Shown in pieces: positions 1 through 5,959 of a stretch of DNA of 7,344 bases. Every line of letters starts with the position of its first letter. The stretch's first letter is position 1. Made by a program: the position numbers and the translations under genes. Source of the DNA: Moraxellaceae bacterium (GTDB lineage: Bacteria; Pseudomonadota; Gammaproteobacteria; Pseudomonadales; Moraxellaceae); the NCBI GenBank assembly GCA_014378805.1, contig JACMMY010000280.1, positions 1 to 7,344 on the forward strand, given 5' to 3'. The notes beneath the pieces are model-generated. The model was given only the letters and a program-made list of their open reading frames with translations, searched no databases and was not told the origin of the DNA.

Positions 1-333
1 ACCTGCCTCTAAACACGCGATGCGGTCAGAATCACTGCCGCGCGCTGTGAGCATCACGATGGGGGTGTTGATATTGTTGCTGCGCAAGCGTTTACAAATG
101 CTAATTCCATCTTCAATCGGCAACATAAAGTCCAAGACGATGAGCGAAAACAACTCACGTTGCAGCAAACGATCCATTTGTGGGGCATCGTGTGCCGTAC
201 GCACAACAAAACCTTTATCTTCTAGGAAGCGTTGGAGTAGGGCACGTAAGCGCGCATCGTCATCGACGACCAAAATGCGCTCACCAGTCGCCACGCTACG
301 TGGGGTTTCTTCTGCAGGAACGACTAAACTCAT
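1..333 (-). CDS. ompR: OmpR-type response regulator, N-terminal receiver domain (partial, runs off left edge)
   Basis: This is the DNA-binding response regulator of an EnvZ/OmpR-type two-component system, a cytoplasmic protein that is phosphorylated by its partner kinase and then controls envelope and osmotic-stress genes. Only the first 111 codons are present. They cover a short N-terminal extension (about residues 1-18) and most of the receiver domain. Visible landmarks are ILVVDDDARLR at 20-30 (acidic pocket D24-D26), the phospho-acceptor D68 in LDFMLP, and T96 in VMLTARG. The conserved lysine and the winged-helix domain lie outside the window. The ATG at 333-331 is preceded by AGGGAGAG at about 347-339, a good ribosome site. 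It is divergent from tex. Residue 107 is Cys in RIACLEAG, where this family normally has Gly. The receiver fold is certain; the name OmpR rests on the strong match of LPxEDGxSICKRLR to OmpR. Confidence 0.9.
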   Translation of the reverse strand, partial: MSLVVPAEETPRSVATGERILVVDDDARLRALLQRFLEDKGFVVRTAHDAPQMDRLLQRELFSLIVLDFMLPIEDGISICKRLRSNNINTPIVMLTARGSDSDRIACLEAG

Positions 334-656
334 AAATTCTCTCCCTGTGCCAGCCGATTATGAAACTTGTCAATAAACGTTCGATTTTCAGTATTTGCTC
401 GTCATACAGTCATCTAAATCTTTAAATCCAAGGTCGACTAAAATTAAGACACTTCTTAAAATGAAACAGCATATTGCTTACATTGGGTAATATGCATCAA
501 TAATTCAATGACTAAATCTACTTAGATACTAAATCCATACAGCATTGTAGTCTACTGTCTAAACGTGAATTAAACGGATTTATGCATTTAACAGGTAGGA
601 ACTGAGACTATACCGCCGTATAATCCTTACTTTATTTTCCTTCGGAACACCGCTGT
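334..656. other. AT-rich divergent intergenic region between ompR and tex
   Basis: These 323 bases hold no gene that I can support. They must carry the promoters of both divergent genes. On the minus strand, a CATAAT at 362-357 lies about 17 bases before the ompR ribosome site and could be its -10, and TTGACA at 373-368 is a perfect -35 hexamer but is not well spaced to it. The tex side carries TATAAT at 619-624. A short inverted repeat, ATCTA-CT-TAGAT, is present at about 517-528. Nothing here folds like a tRNA, and I see no riboswitch that I recognise. Confidence 0.6.
619..624 (+). promoter_or_regulatory. Probable -10 box of the tex promoter
   Basis: TATAAT is a perfect sigma-70 -10 hexamer lying 32 bases before the tex ATG, which would give a leader of about 26 bases. 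No good -35 hexamer is found at 16-18 bp. The closest match is TTAACA at 588-593, but its spacing of 25 bp is too long. The -10 call is therefore based on the hexamer and its position alone. Confidence 0.45.
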
Positions 657-3266
657 ATGACTGCGCCCGATAATTTGCTTGCTGAAAACCAAGCACCAAA
701 TACGATTCAAAACGAAACAGACACTCTGCAAACAGAGAATGTACAAGAGGCTGCTCTTGAGATAGCTCACGAGCAAACGTCCGAAGCCATCGCTGAAACT
801 GCCACAACGGATAAAGCCGTTGTGGTTATTTCGACAGCGGTTCCTGCTGCACCAAAATTACGATTAAAATCAGACGCTGAGCTTATTGCACAAATTGCAA
901 AAGAGTTGTCAGTCCGTCCTGAACAAGTTGCTGCCGCGGTCGCCTTATTAGATGAAGGTTCCACTGTTCCATTTATTGCACGTTACCGTAAAGAAGCGCA
1001 TGGGTTGGATGATGCGCAACTGCGTGAATTAGATTTGCGTTTAAATTATTTACGCGAGCTTGATGAACGCCGTAGCAAAATTATCGAGTCGATTCGTGGA
1101 CAAGGCAAACTGACTGACACCTTGCATGAGCGTCTCAATCAAGCGGACAGCAAGAATGCGCTTGAAGATTTGTATTTGCCATATCGTCCAAAACGCACGA
1201 GTAAGGCACAGCTGGCGAAAGATGCAGGTTTAGAACTGCTTGCATTGCGTGTGTTGAATGAAGAGATTGATCCAGCGACAGCTTTGGAATGCTTTAGCCA
1301 TGAACGCTATCCAGATTTAGACAGTCAGTTAGATGCGGTGAGTCATATTTTGGTTGACCAATGGGCAACTGATTTAGAGTTGATGGAAAATCTGCGTCGT
1401 CGTTTTGCGGCTGAAGCACAAATTGTCAGCCGCTTAGCGGGTGAAGATAAACGAGAAGTCGGTAAAAAGTTCCGTGACTACTTCGAATCACAAGAGTCGC
1501 TTTCGAAAATTGCATCACATCGTTTATTAGCTCTATTACGTGGTCGCCAAGAAAACGTACTGACGCTAAAAGTCGATGGCACCAATGATGCGCATGTCCA
1601 AGCGATCAAAGACAAATTTAGTGTCAGCGCAGCGCAGCCTGAAAGCCGTCAAGCCTTATTGGCTCAAACTGCTGAATTGCTGTGGCTTGGTAAATTACGT
1701 CCGCATTTCGAGCATTCACTACTCACTGAAAAACGTCTTGCTGCGGAAGCAGAAGCGGTGAGTGTATTTGCAGAAAATATGCGTCATCTGTTGTTGTCTG
1801 CACCAGCCGGCGGCAAAATCACGTTGGGCATGGATCCTGGTATTCGTACGGGCGTGAAACTCGCGGTGGTCAATGCCTCTGGCGATGTGCTGGCACATTC
1901 CGTGATCTATCCATTTGCGCCGCGCAATGAGCGTGATGCGTCATTAGCAACGCTCAACAAACTTTGCCGCGAACACGGCGTCGAGTTGATTGCGATTGGT
2001 AATGGTACGGCAAGCCGCGAAACGGATGCATTGGTCTCTGAGTTATTCAAAGCGCAACCCGATTTATCCATCACTAAAGTCGTGGTTAGTGAAGCAGGCG
2101 CTTCAGTGTATTCAGCGAGTGAACTGGCTACCGCTGAACTGCCCGATTTGGATGTGACGATTCGTGGTGCGGTTTCGATTGCACGCCGTTTGCAAGATCC
2201 ATTGGCAGAGTTGGTTAAGATTGATCCAAAGTCGATTGGAGTCGGTCAATATCAACATGATGTCAACCAACCTACGCTGGCTCGCCGTTTGGATGCTGTG
2301 GTTGAAGACAGCGTGAATTCGGTCGGTGTCGATGTTAATACAGCATCTCCAGCGCTGTTGGCACGTATTGCGGGTTTGAATAAAAATATCGCGCAACAAA
2401 TTGCCGACTACCGCCGTGAGAATGGCGCATTCGCAACGCGTGATGATCTGAAAAAAGTCCCCCGCTTAGGTGCGAAAACTTTTGAACAAGCCGCAGGTTT
2501 CTTGCGCGTAACGAATGGCACACAGCCATTAGATGCATCAGCAGTTCACCCTGAAGCATATCCGTTAGTTGAGAAAATTCTCGCGAGTTTGTCACGTTCA
2601 CTTGATGATGTATTGGGTAAATCAGGTGGTTTAGACGGTTTTGATCCTACATCAGTGGTCGATGGTAAATTTGGTTTGCCGACTGTGCAAGATGTGATTC
2701 GTGAACTCGAAAAACCAGGCCGTGATCCACGTCCAGAATTCAAAACTGTCAAGTTCCGTGATGATGTGACTGAGACCAAAGATTTGGTGGAAGGCATGAT
2801 TTTGGAAGGCGTGATTACCAACGTCACCAACTTTGGTGCGTTCGTGGATATCGGTGTGCATCAAGATGGTTTAGTCCATATTTCTGAACTGTCTGATCAA
2901 TATGTCGATGATCCACATAAATTTGCTAAGCCAGGTCAGATCGTCACTGTCCGCGTGATGGGAACAGAAAGTGAACGTAAGCGCATTAGCTTGAGCCTGC
3001 GTTTAACGCCGACAGAGCGTCCTGCAAAAGCGGAACGTCCAGAACGTGCTGAGCGGACAGAACGTTCAGAACAGCGTCCTGCACGTACAGGCGATGCGCC
3101 AAAACGTAATAATGATCGCCCACGTACAGATCGTCCTCGTTCTGATAAACCACGTGATGATCAACGTCCGCGCAATGACAAGCCACGTGAGGAAAAGCCG
3201 AAGGAGGAGAAAGTCGGTTCTTTTGGTGCGTTGTTGGCTCAGGCGGGGATTAAAGGCTCTAAGTAA
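657..3266 (+). CDS. tex: Tex, S1-domain transcription accessory / RNA-binding protein
   Basis: Tex is the bacterial relative of eukaryotic Spt6, a cytoplasmic nucleic-acid-binding protein that associates with transcription. Domains in order: an acidic, probably disordered extension (1-72); the Tex N-terminal helical region with SVRPEQVAAAV and VPFIARYRKE (about 74-180 onward); a YqgF/RNase H-like domain from about 386 (LGMDPGIRTG, with D393; GNGTASRETD near 448; SEAGASVYSASE near 478); helix-hairpin-helix repeats (VGVDVNTAS near 555, then VPRLGAKTFEQAAG); and an S1 RNA-binding domain at about 712-782 (LEGVITNVTNFGAFVDIG...GLVHISELS). A charged tail rich in RP, DRPR and DKPR follows to about 853, and the protein ends GALLAQAGIKGSK. 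At 869 residues it is longer than the roughly 770-790 usual for Tex, because of both ends. The ATG at 657 is the only ATG start before the core; its ribosome site is a weak GGAA at 644-647. Confidence 0.95.
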   Translation: MTAPDNLLAENQAPNTIQNETDTLQTENVQEAALEIAHEQTSEAIAETATTDKAVVVISTAVPAAPKLRLKSDAELIAQIAKELSVRPEQVAAAVALLDEGSTVPFIARYRKEAHGLDDAQLRELDLRLNYLRELDERRSKIIESIRGQGKLTDTLHERLNQADSKNALEDLYLPYRPKRTSKAQLAKDAGLELLALRVLNEEIDPATALECFSHERYPDLDSQLDAVSHILVDQWATDLELMENLRRRFAAEAQIVSRLAGEDKREVGKKFRDYFESQESLSKIASHRLLALLRGRQENVLTLKVDGTNDAHVQAIKDKFSVSAAQPESRQALLAQTAELLWLGKLRPHFEHSLLTEKRLAAEAEAVSVFAENMRHLLLSAPAGGKITLGMDPGIRTGVKLAVVNASGDVLAHSVIYPFAPRNERDASLATLNKLCREHGVELIAIGNGTASRETDALVSELFKAQPDLSITKVVVSEAGASVYSASELATAELPDLDVTIRGAVSIARRLQDPLAELVKIDPKSIGVGQYQHDVNQPTLARRLDAVVEDSVNSVGVDVNTASPALLARIAGLNKNIAQQIADYRRENGAFATRDDLKKVPRLGAKTFEQAAGFLRVTNGTQPLDASAVHPEAYPLVEKILASLSRSLDDVLGKSGGLDGFDPTSVVDGKFGLPTVQDVIRELEKPGRDPRPEFKTVKFRDDVTETKDLVEGMILEGVITNVTNFGAFVDIGVHQDGLVHISELSDQYVDDPHKFAKPGQIVTVRVMGTESERKRISLSLRLTPTERPAKAERPERAERTERSEQRPARTGDAPKRNNDRPRTDRPRSDKPRDDQRPRNDKPREEKPKEEKVGSFGALLAQAGIKGSK

Positions 3267-3286
3267 AAGAGTCTTTGATGTGATTT

Positions 3287-3326
3287 AAAAAACCTGCTTT
3301 TCATGTGAATGGAAAGCAGGTTTTTT
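3287..3326 (+). terminator. Rho-independent terminator after tex
   Basis: The arms ACCTGCTTT(TC) and (GG)AAAGCAGGT pair with one G-T wobble around an 8-base loop (3303-3310). A run of six T follows (3321-3326) and a run of A precedes the left arm, so it could act on both strands. It begins about 20 bases after the tex stop codon. Confidence 0.93.
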
Positions 3327-3350
3327 ATGGCTATTAGAACCCAATGTTTC

Positions 3351-3429
3351 TGTAGGGGCGACACTTGTGGTCGCCCTATGTGATCTGGAAGGGTATTTAT
3401 TAGGGCAACCACCTGGGATTTCCCCTACG
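3351..3429. repeat. REP/MITE-like imperfect palindromic element
   Basis: The 79-bp element starts with TGTAGGGG (3351-3358) and ends with CCCCTACG (3422-3429). The two roughly 27-base halves are imperfect inverted copies: GTAGGGG...GTGGTCGCCCTA on the left, and on the right the reverse complement of GTAGGGG...GTGGTTGCCCTA. The left half forms its own hairpin, GGGCGAC (3356-3362) with GTCGCCC (3370-3376) around ACTTGTG. It is much more G+C-rich than the DNA around it. No open reading frame lies inside. GTAGGGGCGA...TCGCCC palindromes of this look are typical of dispersed intergenic repeats, but copy number in this genome cannot be seen from one window. Confidence 0.65.
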
Positions 3430-3535
3430 ACATCTCATCAAAATCCCATGTTAGTCTGAGAACGAGATTCTTAATTTTACCGATGGTAAAAATTTATTAA
3501 ATAAATTCATGAAGTTATTTTTGTTGTTAGGCTAA

Positions 3536-3547
3536 GTTCGCACGAAC
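3536..3547. promoter_or_regulatory. Short palindrome, possible operator upstream of the HNH gene
   Basis: GTTCG-CA-CGAAC is a perfect 5-bp-arm inverted repeat and overlaps the only half-plausible -35 (3538-3543) of the leader. This placement suits a repressor site, but there is no regulator gene in the window and chance is not excluded. It does not match the enterobacterial LexA consensus CTGT-N8-ACAG. Confidence 0.25.
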
Positions 3548-3593
3548 AGTAAATTTTTCTGGTAATCCTATCTAGGCTTGTTACGCTGAATTT

Positions 3594-3620
3594 ACTTAAG
3601 CGATTAGTCACCGCTTAAGT
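3594..3620 (+). repeat. Perfect 9-bp inverted repeat in the HNH leader
   Basis: ACTTAAGCG (3594-3602) and CGCTTAAGT (3612-3620) are perfectly complementary around the 9-base loop ATTAGTCAC. As RNA this would be a stable hairpin ending 10 bases before the terminator stem at 3631. The flanks TGAA and TTCA can extend it across a three-base bulge. Confidence 0.6.
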
Positions 3621-3630
3621 TTCACCTTGA

Positions 3631-3672
3631 ACAATAGGGTGATGATATTTTTCATCCTATTGTTTTCTTTTT
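3631..3672 (+). terminator. Rho-independent terminator directly upstream of the HNH gene
   Basis: ACAATAGGGTGA (3631-3642) pairs with TCATCCTATTGT (3652-3663) over 12 bp with a single G-T wobble and a 9-base loop. The tract TTTTCTTTTT (3663-3672) follows at once. The T tract ends only five bases before the ribosome site of the HNH gene. No complete gene lies between the tex terminator (3326) and this one, so it must either end a non-coding transcript, block read-through, or act as an attenuator in the HNH leader. Confidence 0.75.
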
Positions 3673-3677
3673 AGTTC

Positions 3678-3683
3678 AGAGAG
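3678..3683 (+). promoter_or_regulatory. Ribosome binding site deciding the HNH start
   Basis: AGAGAG lies eight bases before the ATG at 3692, a normal distance. The in-frame GTG at 3683 overlaps this site and so cannot use it, which argues for the ATG. Confidence 0.6.
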
Positions 3684-3691
3684 TGTATGTA

Positions 3692-4615
3692 ATGAGTCTA
3701 AGTAATAAGGAAATTTATGATTATCTTCTTAAAAAGAGGCTTAAAGTTGAAGAATGGGGCACTAAGGGAGCAAGGGGTGGGAATAAAAAGACTTTAGAAT
3801 GCGTTTTAGGTCAACATATATTTTATTTGAAGGTAGATGTTGACAGAGATCACAATTTTTCTTTTGTTTTTGATCCAGCAACCCCTGAAAATATTGTGAC
3901 ATTACTAGATAAGGTAAAGGGGTGTGAAATTGAGAAAGAAAATATAGAAGGTCAAATTCAATGGAGTTACGATCATAGTACAGCATTCCAAACTTTTGAT
4001 AAAAAACAAAATAAAGGAAAGAATTTTATTAACTATGGTTATCGTGCACGATTCGAATCAGTTGAAGCTTTAGAGGACTTTCTTCAATTTTTTCTAAGAG
4101 ACTACTCCAAGAAGTCTTTGGATATTAATGTTCCAGAGTTTCAGTTTAGTAAAAGCGAGTCGGATAGTGTTGAGGCAATTGAAAATAATTCAAATTTCAA
4201 TGAAACCGAACGTAAGGCTTATATTAAAATCAGAATTGGTCAAAGTAGCTTTCGTGATTACCTAAAAAAACATTGGGGTGGCTGTGCAGTAACAGGTTGT
4301 ACTCTTATTGAGACTCTAATTGCATCCCATATTAAACCTTGGCATCAGTGTGAGAATGAACCGCAACATCGTCTGAATAAATTTAATGGATTACTATTAA
4401 CTCCAAATTTAGATAAGCTATTTGATTTAGGTTTAATTTCATTTGAAAACAATGGGAAAATCATTGTTTCAGAAAAAATTCTATCAGATGATTATGTTTT
4501 TTTAGGAATTAATGCTGAGATGAGGTTGAGAAATCAGCTTCAAGGTGAGCATTATCCCTTTCTCCAATATCATCGAAAGGCACATGGATTTGAGGAGAGA
4601 TGTTTTCCAAGGTAA
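3692..4615 (+). CDS. HNH endonuclease with an unrecognised N-terminal half
   Basis: This 307-residue soluble protein has a C-terminal HNH nuclease domain of the type found in putative restriction endonucleases. The approach KIRIGQSSFRDYLKKHWGG (about 179-197) leads into CAVTGC (198-203), then ASHIKPW with H213 as the expected general base, then FNGLLLTPNLDKLFD (231-245) with N232, N239 and D241. Family members often have His where N239 stands, as in PHIDHLFD, so the last metal ligand may vary. Residues 1-145 form a separate, charged, mixed alpha/beta-looking region that I do not recognise; a Ser/Asn/Glu-rich linker (about 146-170) joins them. There is no signal peptide or membrane segment. 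Base composition is low: 60-base samples at 3961 and 4381 hold 17 and 13 G+C, against 27 at 2041 in tex, suggesting recent acquisition. No methylase or other partner gene is adjacent. The nuclease call is strong; a role in phage defence is inference. Confidence 0.88.
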   Translation: MSLSNKEIYDYLLKKRLKVEEWGTKGARGGNKKTLECVLGQHIFYLKVDVDRDHNFSFVFDPATPENIVTLLDKVKGCEIEKENIEGQIQWSYDHSTAFQTFDKKQNKGKNFINYGYRARFESVEALEDFLQFFLRDYSKKSLDINVPEFQFSKSESDSVEAIENNSNFNETERKAYIKIRIGQSSFRDYLKKHWGGCAVTGCTLIETLIASHIKPWHQCENEPQHRLNKFNGLLLTPNLDKLFDLGLISFENNGKIIVSEKILSDDYVFLGINAEMRLRNQLQGEHYPFLQYHRKAHGFEERCFPR

Positions 4616-4626
4616 CTTCCATAAAA

Positions 4627-4660
4627 AAAACCCGCTTTCAAATCAATGAAAGCGGGTTTT
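4627..4660. terminator. Bidirectional terminator shared by the HNH gene and acr1
   Basis: AAAACCCGCTTTCA (4627-4640) is perfectly complementary to TGAAAGCGGGTTTT (4647-4660) around the loop AATCAA. T runs are present on both strands, since a run of eight A precedes the left arm. It lies between two convergent genes, starting 12 bases after the HNH stop and about 20 bases beyond the acr1 stop, and so can serve both. Confidence 0.95.
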
Positions 4661-4680
4661 GTTATTTCAGCTCAAACAAC

Positions 4681-5580
4681 TTACCAGTGTTCACCTGGAC
4701 GGATGATGGTGAACAGACGTTGTTTCATGGAAAGTTTTGGTTCTTCAGCGCCCTCTTTAACGCCGCGCGCCGCTGCGGAGCTTGGGAACATGCGGTAGGC
4801 CACTGATAATAGGGAATCGTTAAACTTCGGTGCAACTGCGTAGGTGAATGCACCAAATGAGCCTGCTGGCGTTGAGATGCTCTTCGATTTTTTGATCAAT
4901 GCTTTAGCGATCAAATCGGCTGCTTGATCTGGTGATAATGTTGGCAATTTATCATACATTTTGGTCGGTGCGATCATTGGTGTGCGCACGAGTGGCATGT
5001 AAATTGTTGATATATCAATATTTTTGTTCTTTACTTCTGATGCGAGGCAACGACTGAATGCATCCAGCGCAGCTTTACTGGCGACATAAGCAGAGAAGCG
5101 CGGAGTATTGGTCAATACGCCAATTGAGCTGATGTTCACAACGTGGCCACGTTTGCGTTCAATCATGGTTGGCAATAACGCGAGAACAAAACGCACTGCA
5201 CCGAAGTAGTTGAGCTGCATGGTACGTTCAAAGTCATGGAAACGTTCGGTTGATTCAGACACTGCACGGCGGATTGAGCGACCTGCGTTGTTGATCAGAA
5301 TATCAATCGGGCCTTCGGTTTGTAGAATTTCTTTTGCACAGACATCAATTGCATCCATGTCATTCAAGTCACATGGATAAACCGATGCGCTACCACCAGC
5401 GGATTTAATTTCAGCTTCAACTGCTTCAAGTGTTTCCCGTGTACGCGAGACGAGGATGACATGCGCGCCTGCCTCTGCAAGCAGATGTGCAACTTTAAGT
5501 CCAATGCCGCTTGATGCGCCAGTGATGATGGCATTCTTTCCTTTTACTGCAGAAATGAGTGCGGAATTGAGTTTTGTCAT
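4681..5580 (-). CDS. acr1: Acr1-type NADPH-dependent fatty acyl-CoA reductase (SDR family)
   Basis: Acr1 reduces long-chain acyl-CoA to the fatty aldehyde, the first step from acyl-CoA to fatty alcohol and storage wax esters in Acinetobacter. The protein has 299 residues; ADP1 Acr1, from memory, has 295. SDR landmarks are the cofactor loop TGASSGIG (20-27), R46 in VSRTRE favouring NADPH, D71-L72, NNAG (97-100), the structural N124 in QLNYFGAVR, the catalytic serine in NISSIG (151/152) and Y165-x3-K169 in YVASK. The stretches RSIRRAV, RFHDFERTMQLNYFGAVR, PLVRTPMIAPTK and the final PGEHW match Acr1 as remembered and set it apart from generic SDRs. The ATG at 5580 has CGAGGT seven bases upstream and gives the N-terminus expected for the family. 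It is divergent from ettA and convergent with the HNH gene. General SDR is certain; the exact substrate follows from resemblance. Confidence 0.9.
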   Translation of the reverse strand: MTKLNSALISAVKGKNAIITGASSGIGLKVAHLLAEAGAHVILVSRTRETLEAVEAEIKSAGGSASVYPCDLNDMDAIDVCAKEILQTEGPIDILINNAGRSIRRAVSESTERFHDFERTMQLNYFGAVRFVLALLPTMIERKRGHVVNISSIGVLTNTPRFSAYVASKAALDAFSRCLASEVKNKNIDISTIYMPLVRTPMIAPTKMYDKLPTLSPDQAADLIAKALIKKSKSISTPAGSFGAFTYAVAPKFNDSLLSVAYRMFPSSAAARGVKEGAEEPKLSMKQRLFTIIRPGEHW

Positions 5581-5623
5581 TTTTGTTACCTCGCGTGATT
5601 TTGAAATAATTAATTAGTTTAGC

Positions 5624-5638
5624 TACGAATTCTTCGTA
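5624..5638. promoter_or_regulatory. Inverted repeat upstream of acr1, possible operator
   Basis: TACGAA-TTC-TTCGTA is a perfect 6-bp-arm inverted repeat centred about 50 bases before the acr1 start codon, where a regulator could block or recruit RNA polymerase. The three-base spacer makes it a poor RNA hairpin, favouring a DNA-binding site. I cannot name a regulator. Confidence 0.35.
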
Positions 5639-5807
5639 TTTGCGCTTGATAATAATCTAACAATAAATATTAAAAAACAATATACCAATTGTCGGAAGTT
5701 GAATTATTTGTAATTTTTAAAATTTATATAAAACAAAGTCTTGTATTTTGTGCTGAAAATAATACGGTTAAAAAATGATCGAGTCTTTGCTCTATTTTAT
5801 ATTAGGA

Positions 5808-5839
5808 TAAATGCTCTAGTGATTTTAGAGTAAATGCTC
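5808..5839. repeat. Paired TAAATGCTC direct repeats around a small hairpin
   Basis: TAAATGCTC occurs at 5808-5816 and again at 5831-5839, 23 bp apart. Between and overlapping them, CTCTA (5814-5818) and TAGAG (5826-5830) form an inverted repeat. The two-turn spacing is compatible with one protein binding the same DNA face twice, but the pattern is short and lies in AT-rich DNA. Confidence 0.35.
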
Positions 5840-5959
5840 GATACGATTAGTTTTTTTAATAAAGCATTAGTATATTTACTCAAAATTAATATTTTGATGA
5901 TTAAATGGGTTTGTTTAAAATTTATTCGCATCAATGAGTGGTGCAGATATGAGACGGGT

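Larger units (their letters stand above)
3430..3691 (+). other. AT-rich leader of the HNH gene, dense in inverted repeats
   Basis: No coding region is supported here. In order it contains TTTTACC-gat-GGTAAAA (3475-3491), the perfect 17-bp palindrome AATTTATT-A-AATAAATT (3491-3507), GTTCG-CA-CGAAC (3536-3547), ACTTAAGCG-9-CGCTTAAGT (3594-3620) and a terminator hairpin (3631-3672). The last three sit within 140 bases of the HNH start codon. No promoter can be placed with confidence; the best pair I find is TTCGCA (3538-3543) and GGTAAT (3561-3566), 17 bp apart, four of six matches each. If that were used, the transcript would include the last two hairpins. Confidence 0.5.

Noticed and set aside
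20..376. Plus-strand open frame of 118 codons
   Set aside because: It is antisense to the OmpR receiver domain, whose motifs are clear, and its product is Ser/Arg-rich with no family resemblance.
2986..3288. Open frames on both strands over the tail of tex
   Set aside because: They come from the repetitive CGT/CCA-rich codons of the charged Tex tail, which keep other frames open; no ribosome site or protein motif supports them.
3536..3547. LexA/SOS box
   Set aside because: GTTCG-CA-CGAAC does not match CTGT-N8-ACAG, and the Gram-positive GAAC-N4-GTTC has the opposite order of arms.
3351..3640. CRISPR array
   Set aside because: The repeats here are inverted and singular; there is no series of equal direct repeats with spacers.
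3683..3691. GTG start three codons upstream for the HNH protein
   Set aside because: It overlaps the AGAGAG ribosome site, which is correctly spaced for the ATG at 3692.
3430..4615. Type III toxin-antitoxin system (repeat RNA, terminator, toxin)
   Set aside because: The order RNA-terminator-nuclease fits, but there is no tandem array of RNA repeats and the protein is an HNH nuclease, not a ToxN-like RNase.
3430..4615. IscB/omega-RNA-type guided nuclease
   Set aside because: The protein is too short, has no RuvC motifs or bridge helix, and the leader is shorter than such guide RNAs usually are.
4600..4806. Plus-strand open frame of 68 codons after the HNH gene
   Set aside because: It runs through the shared terminator and then antisense to the conserved end of acr1.
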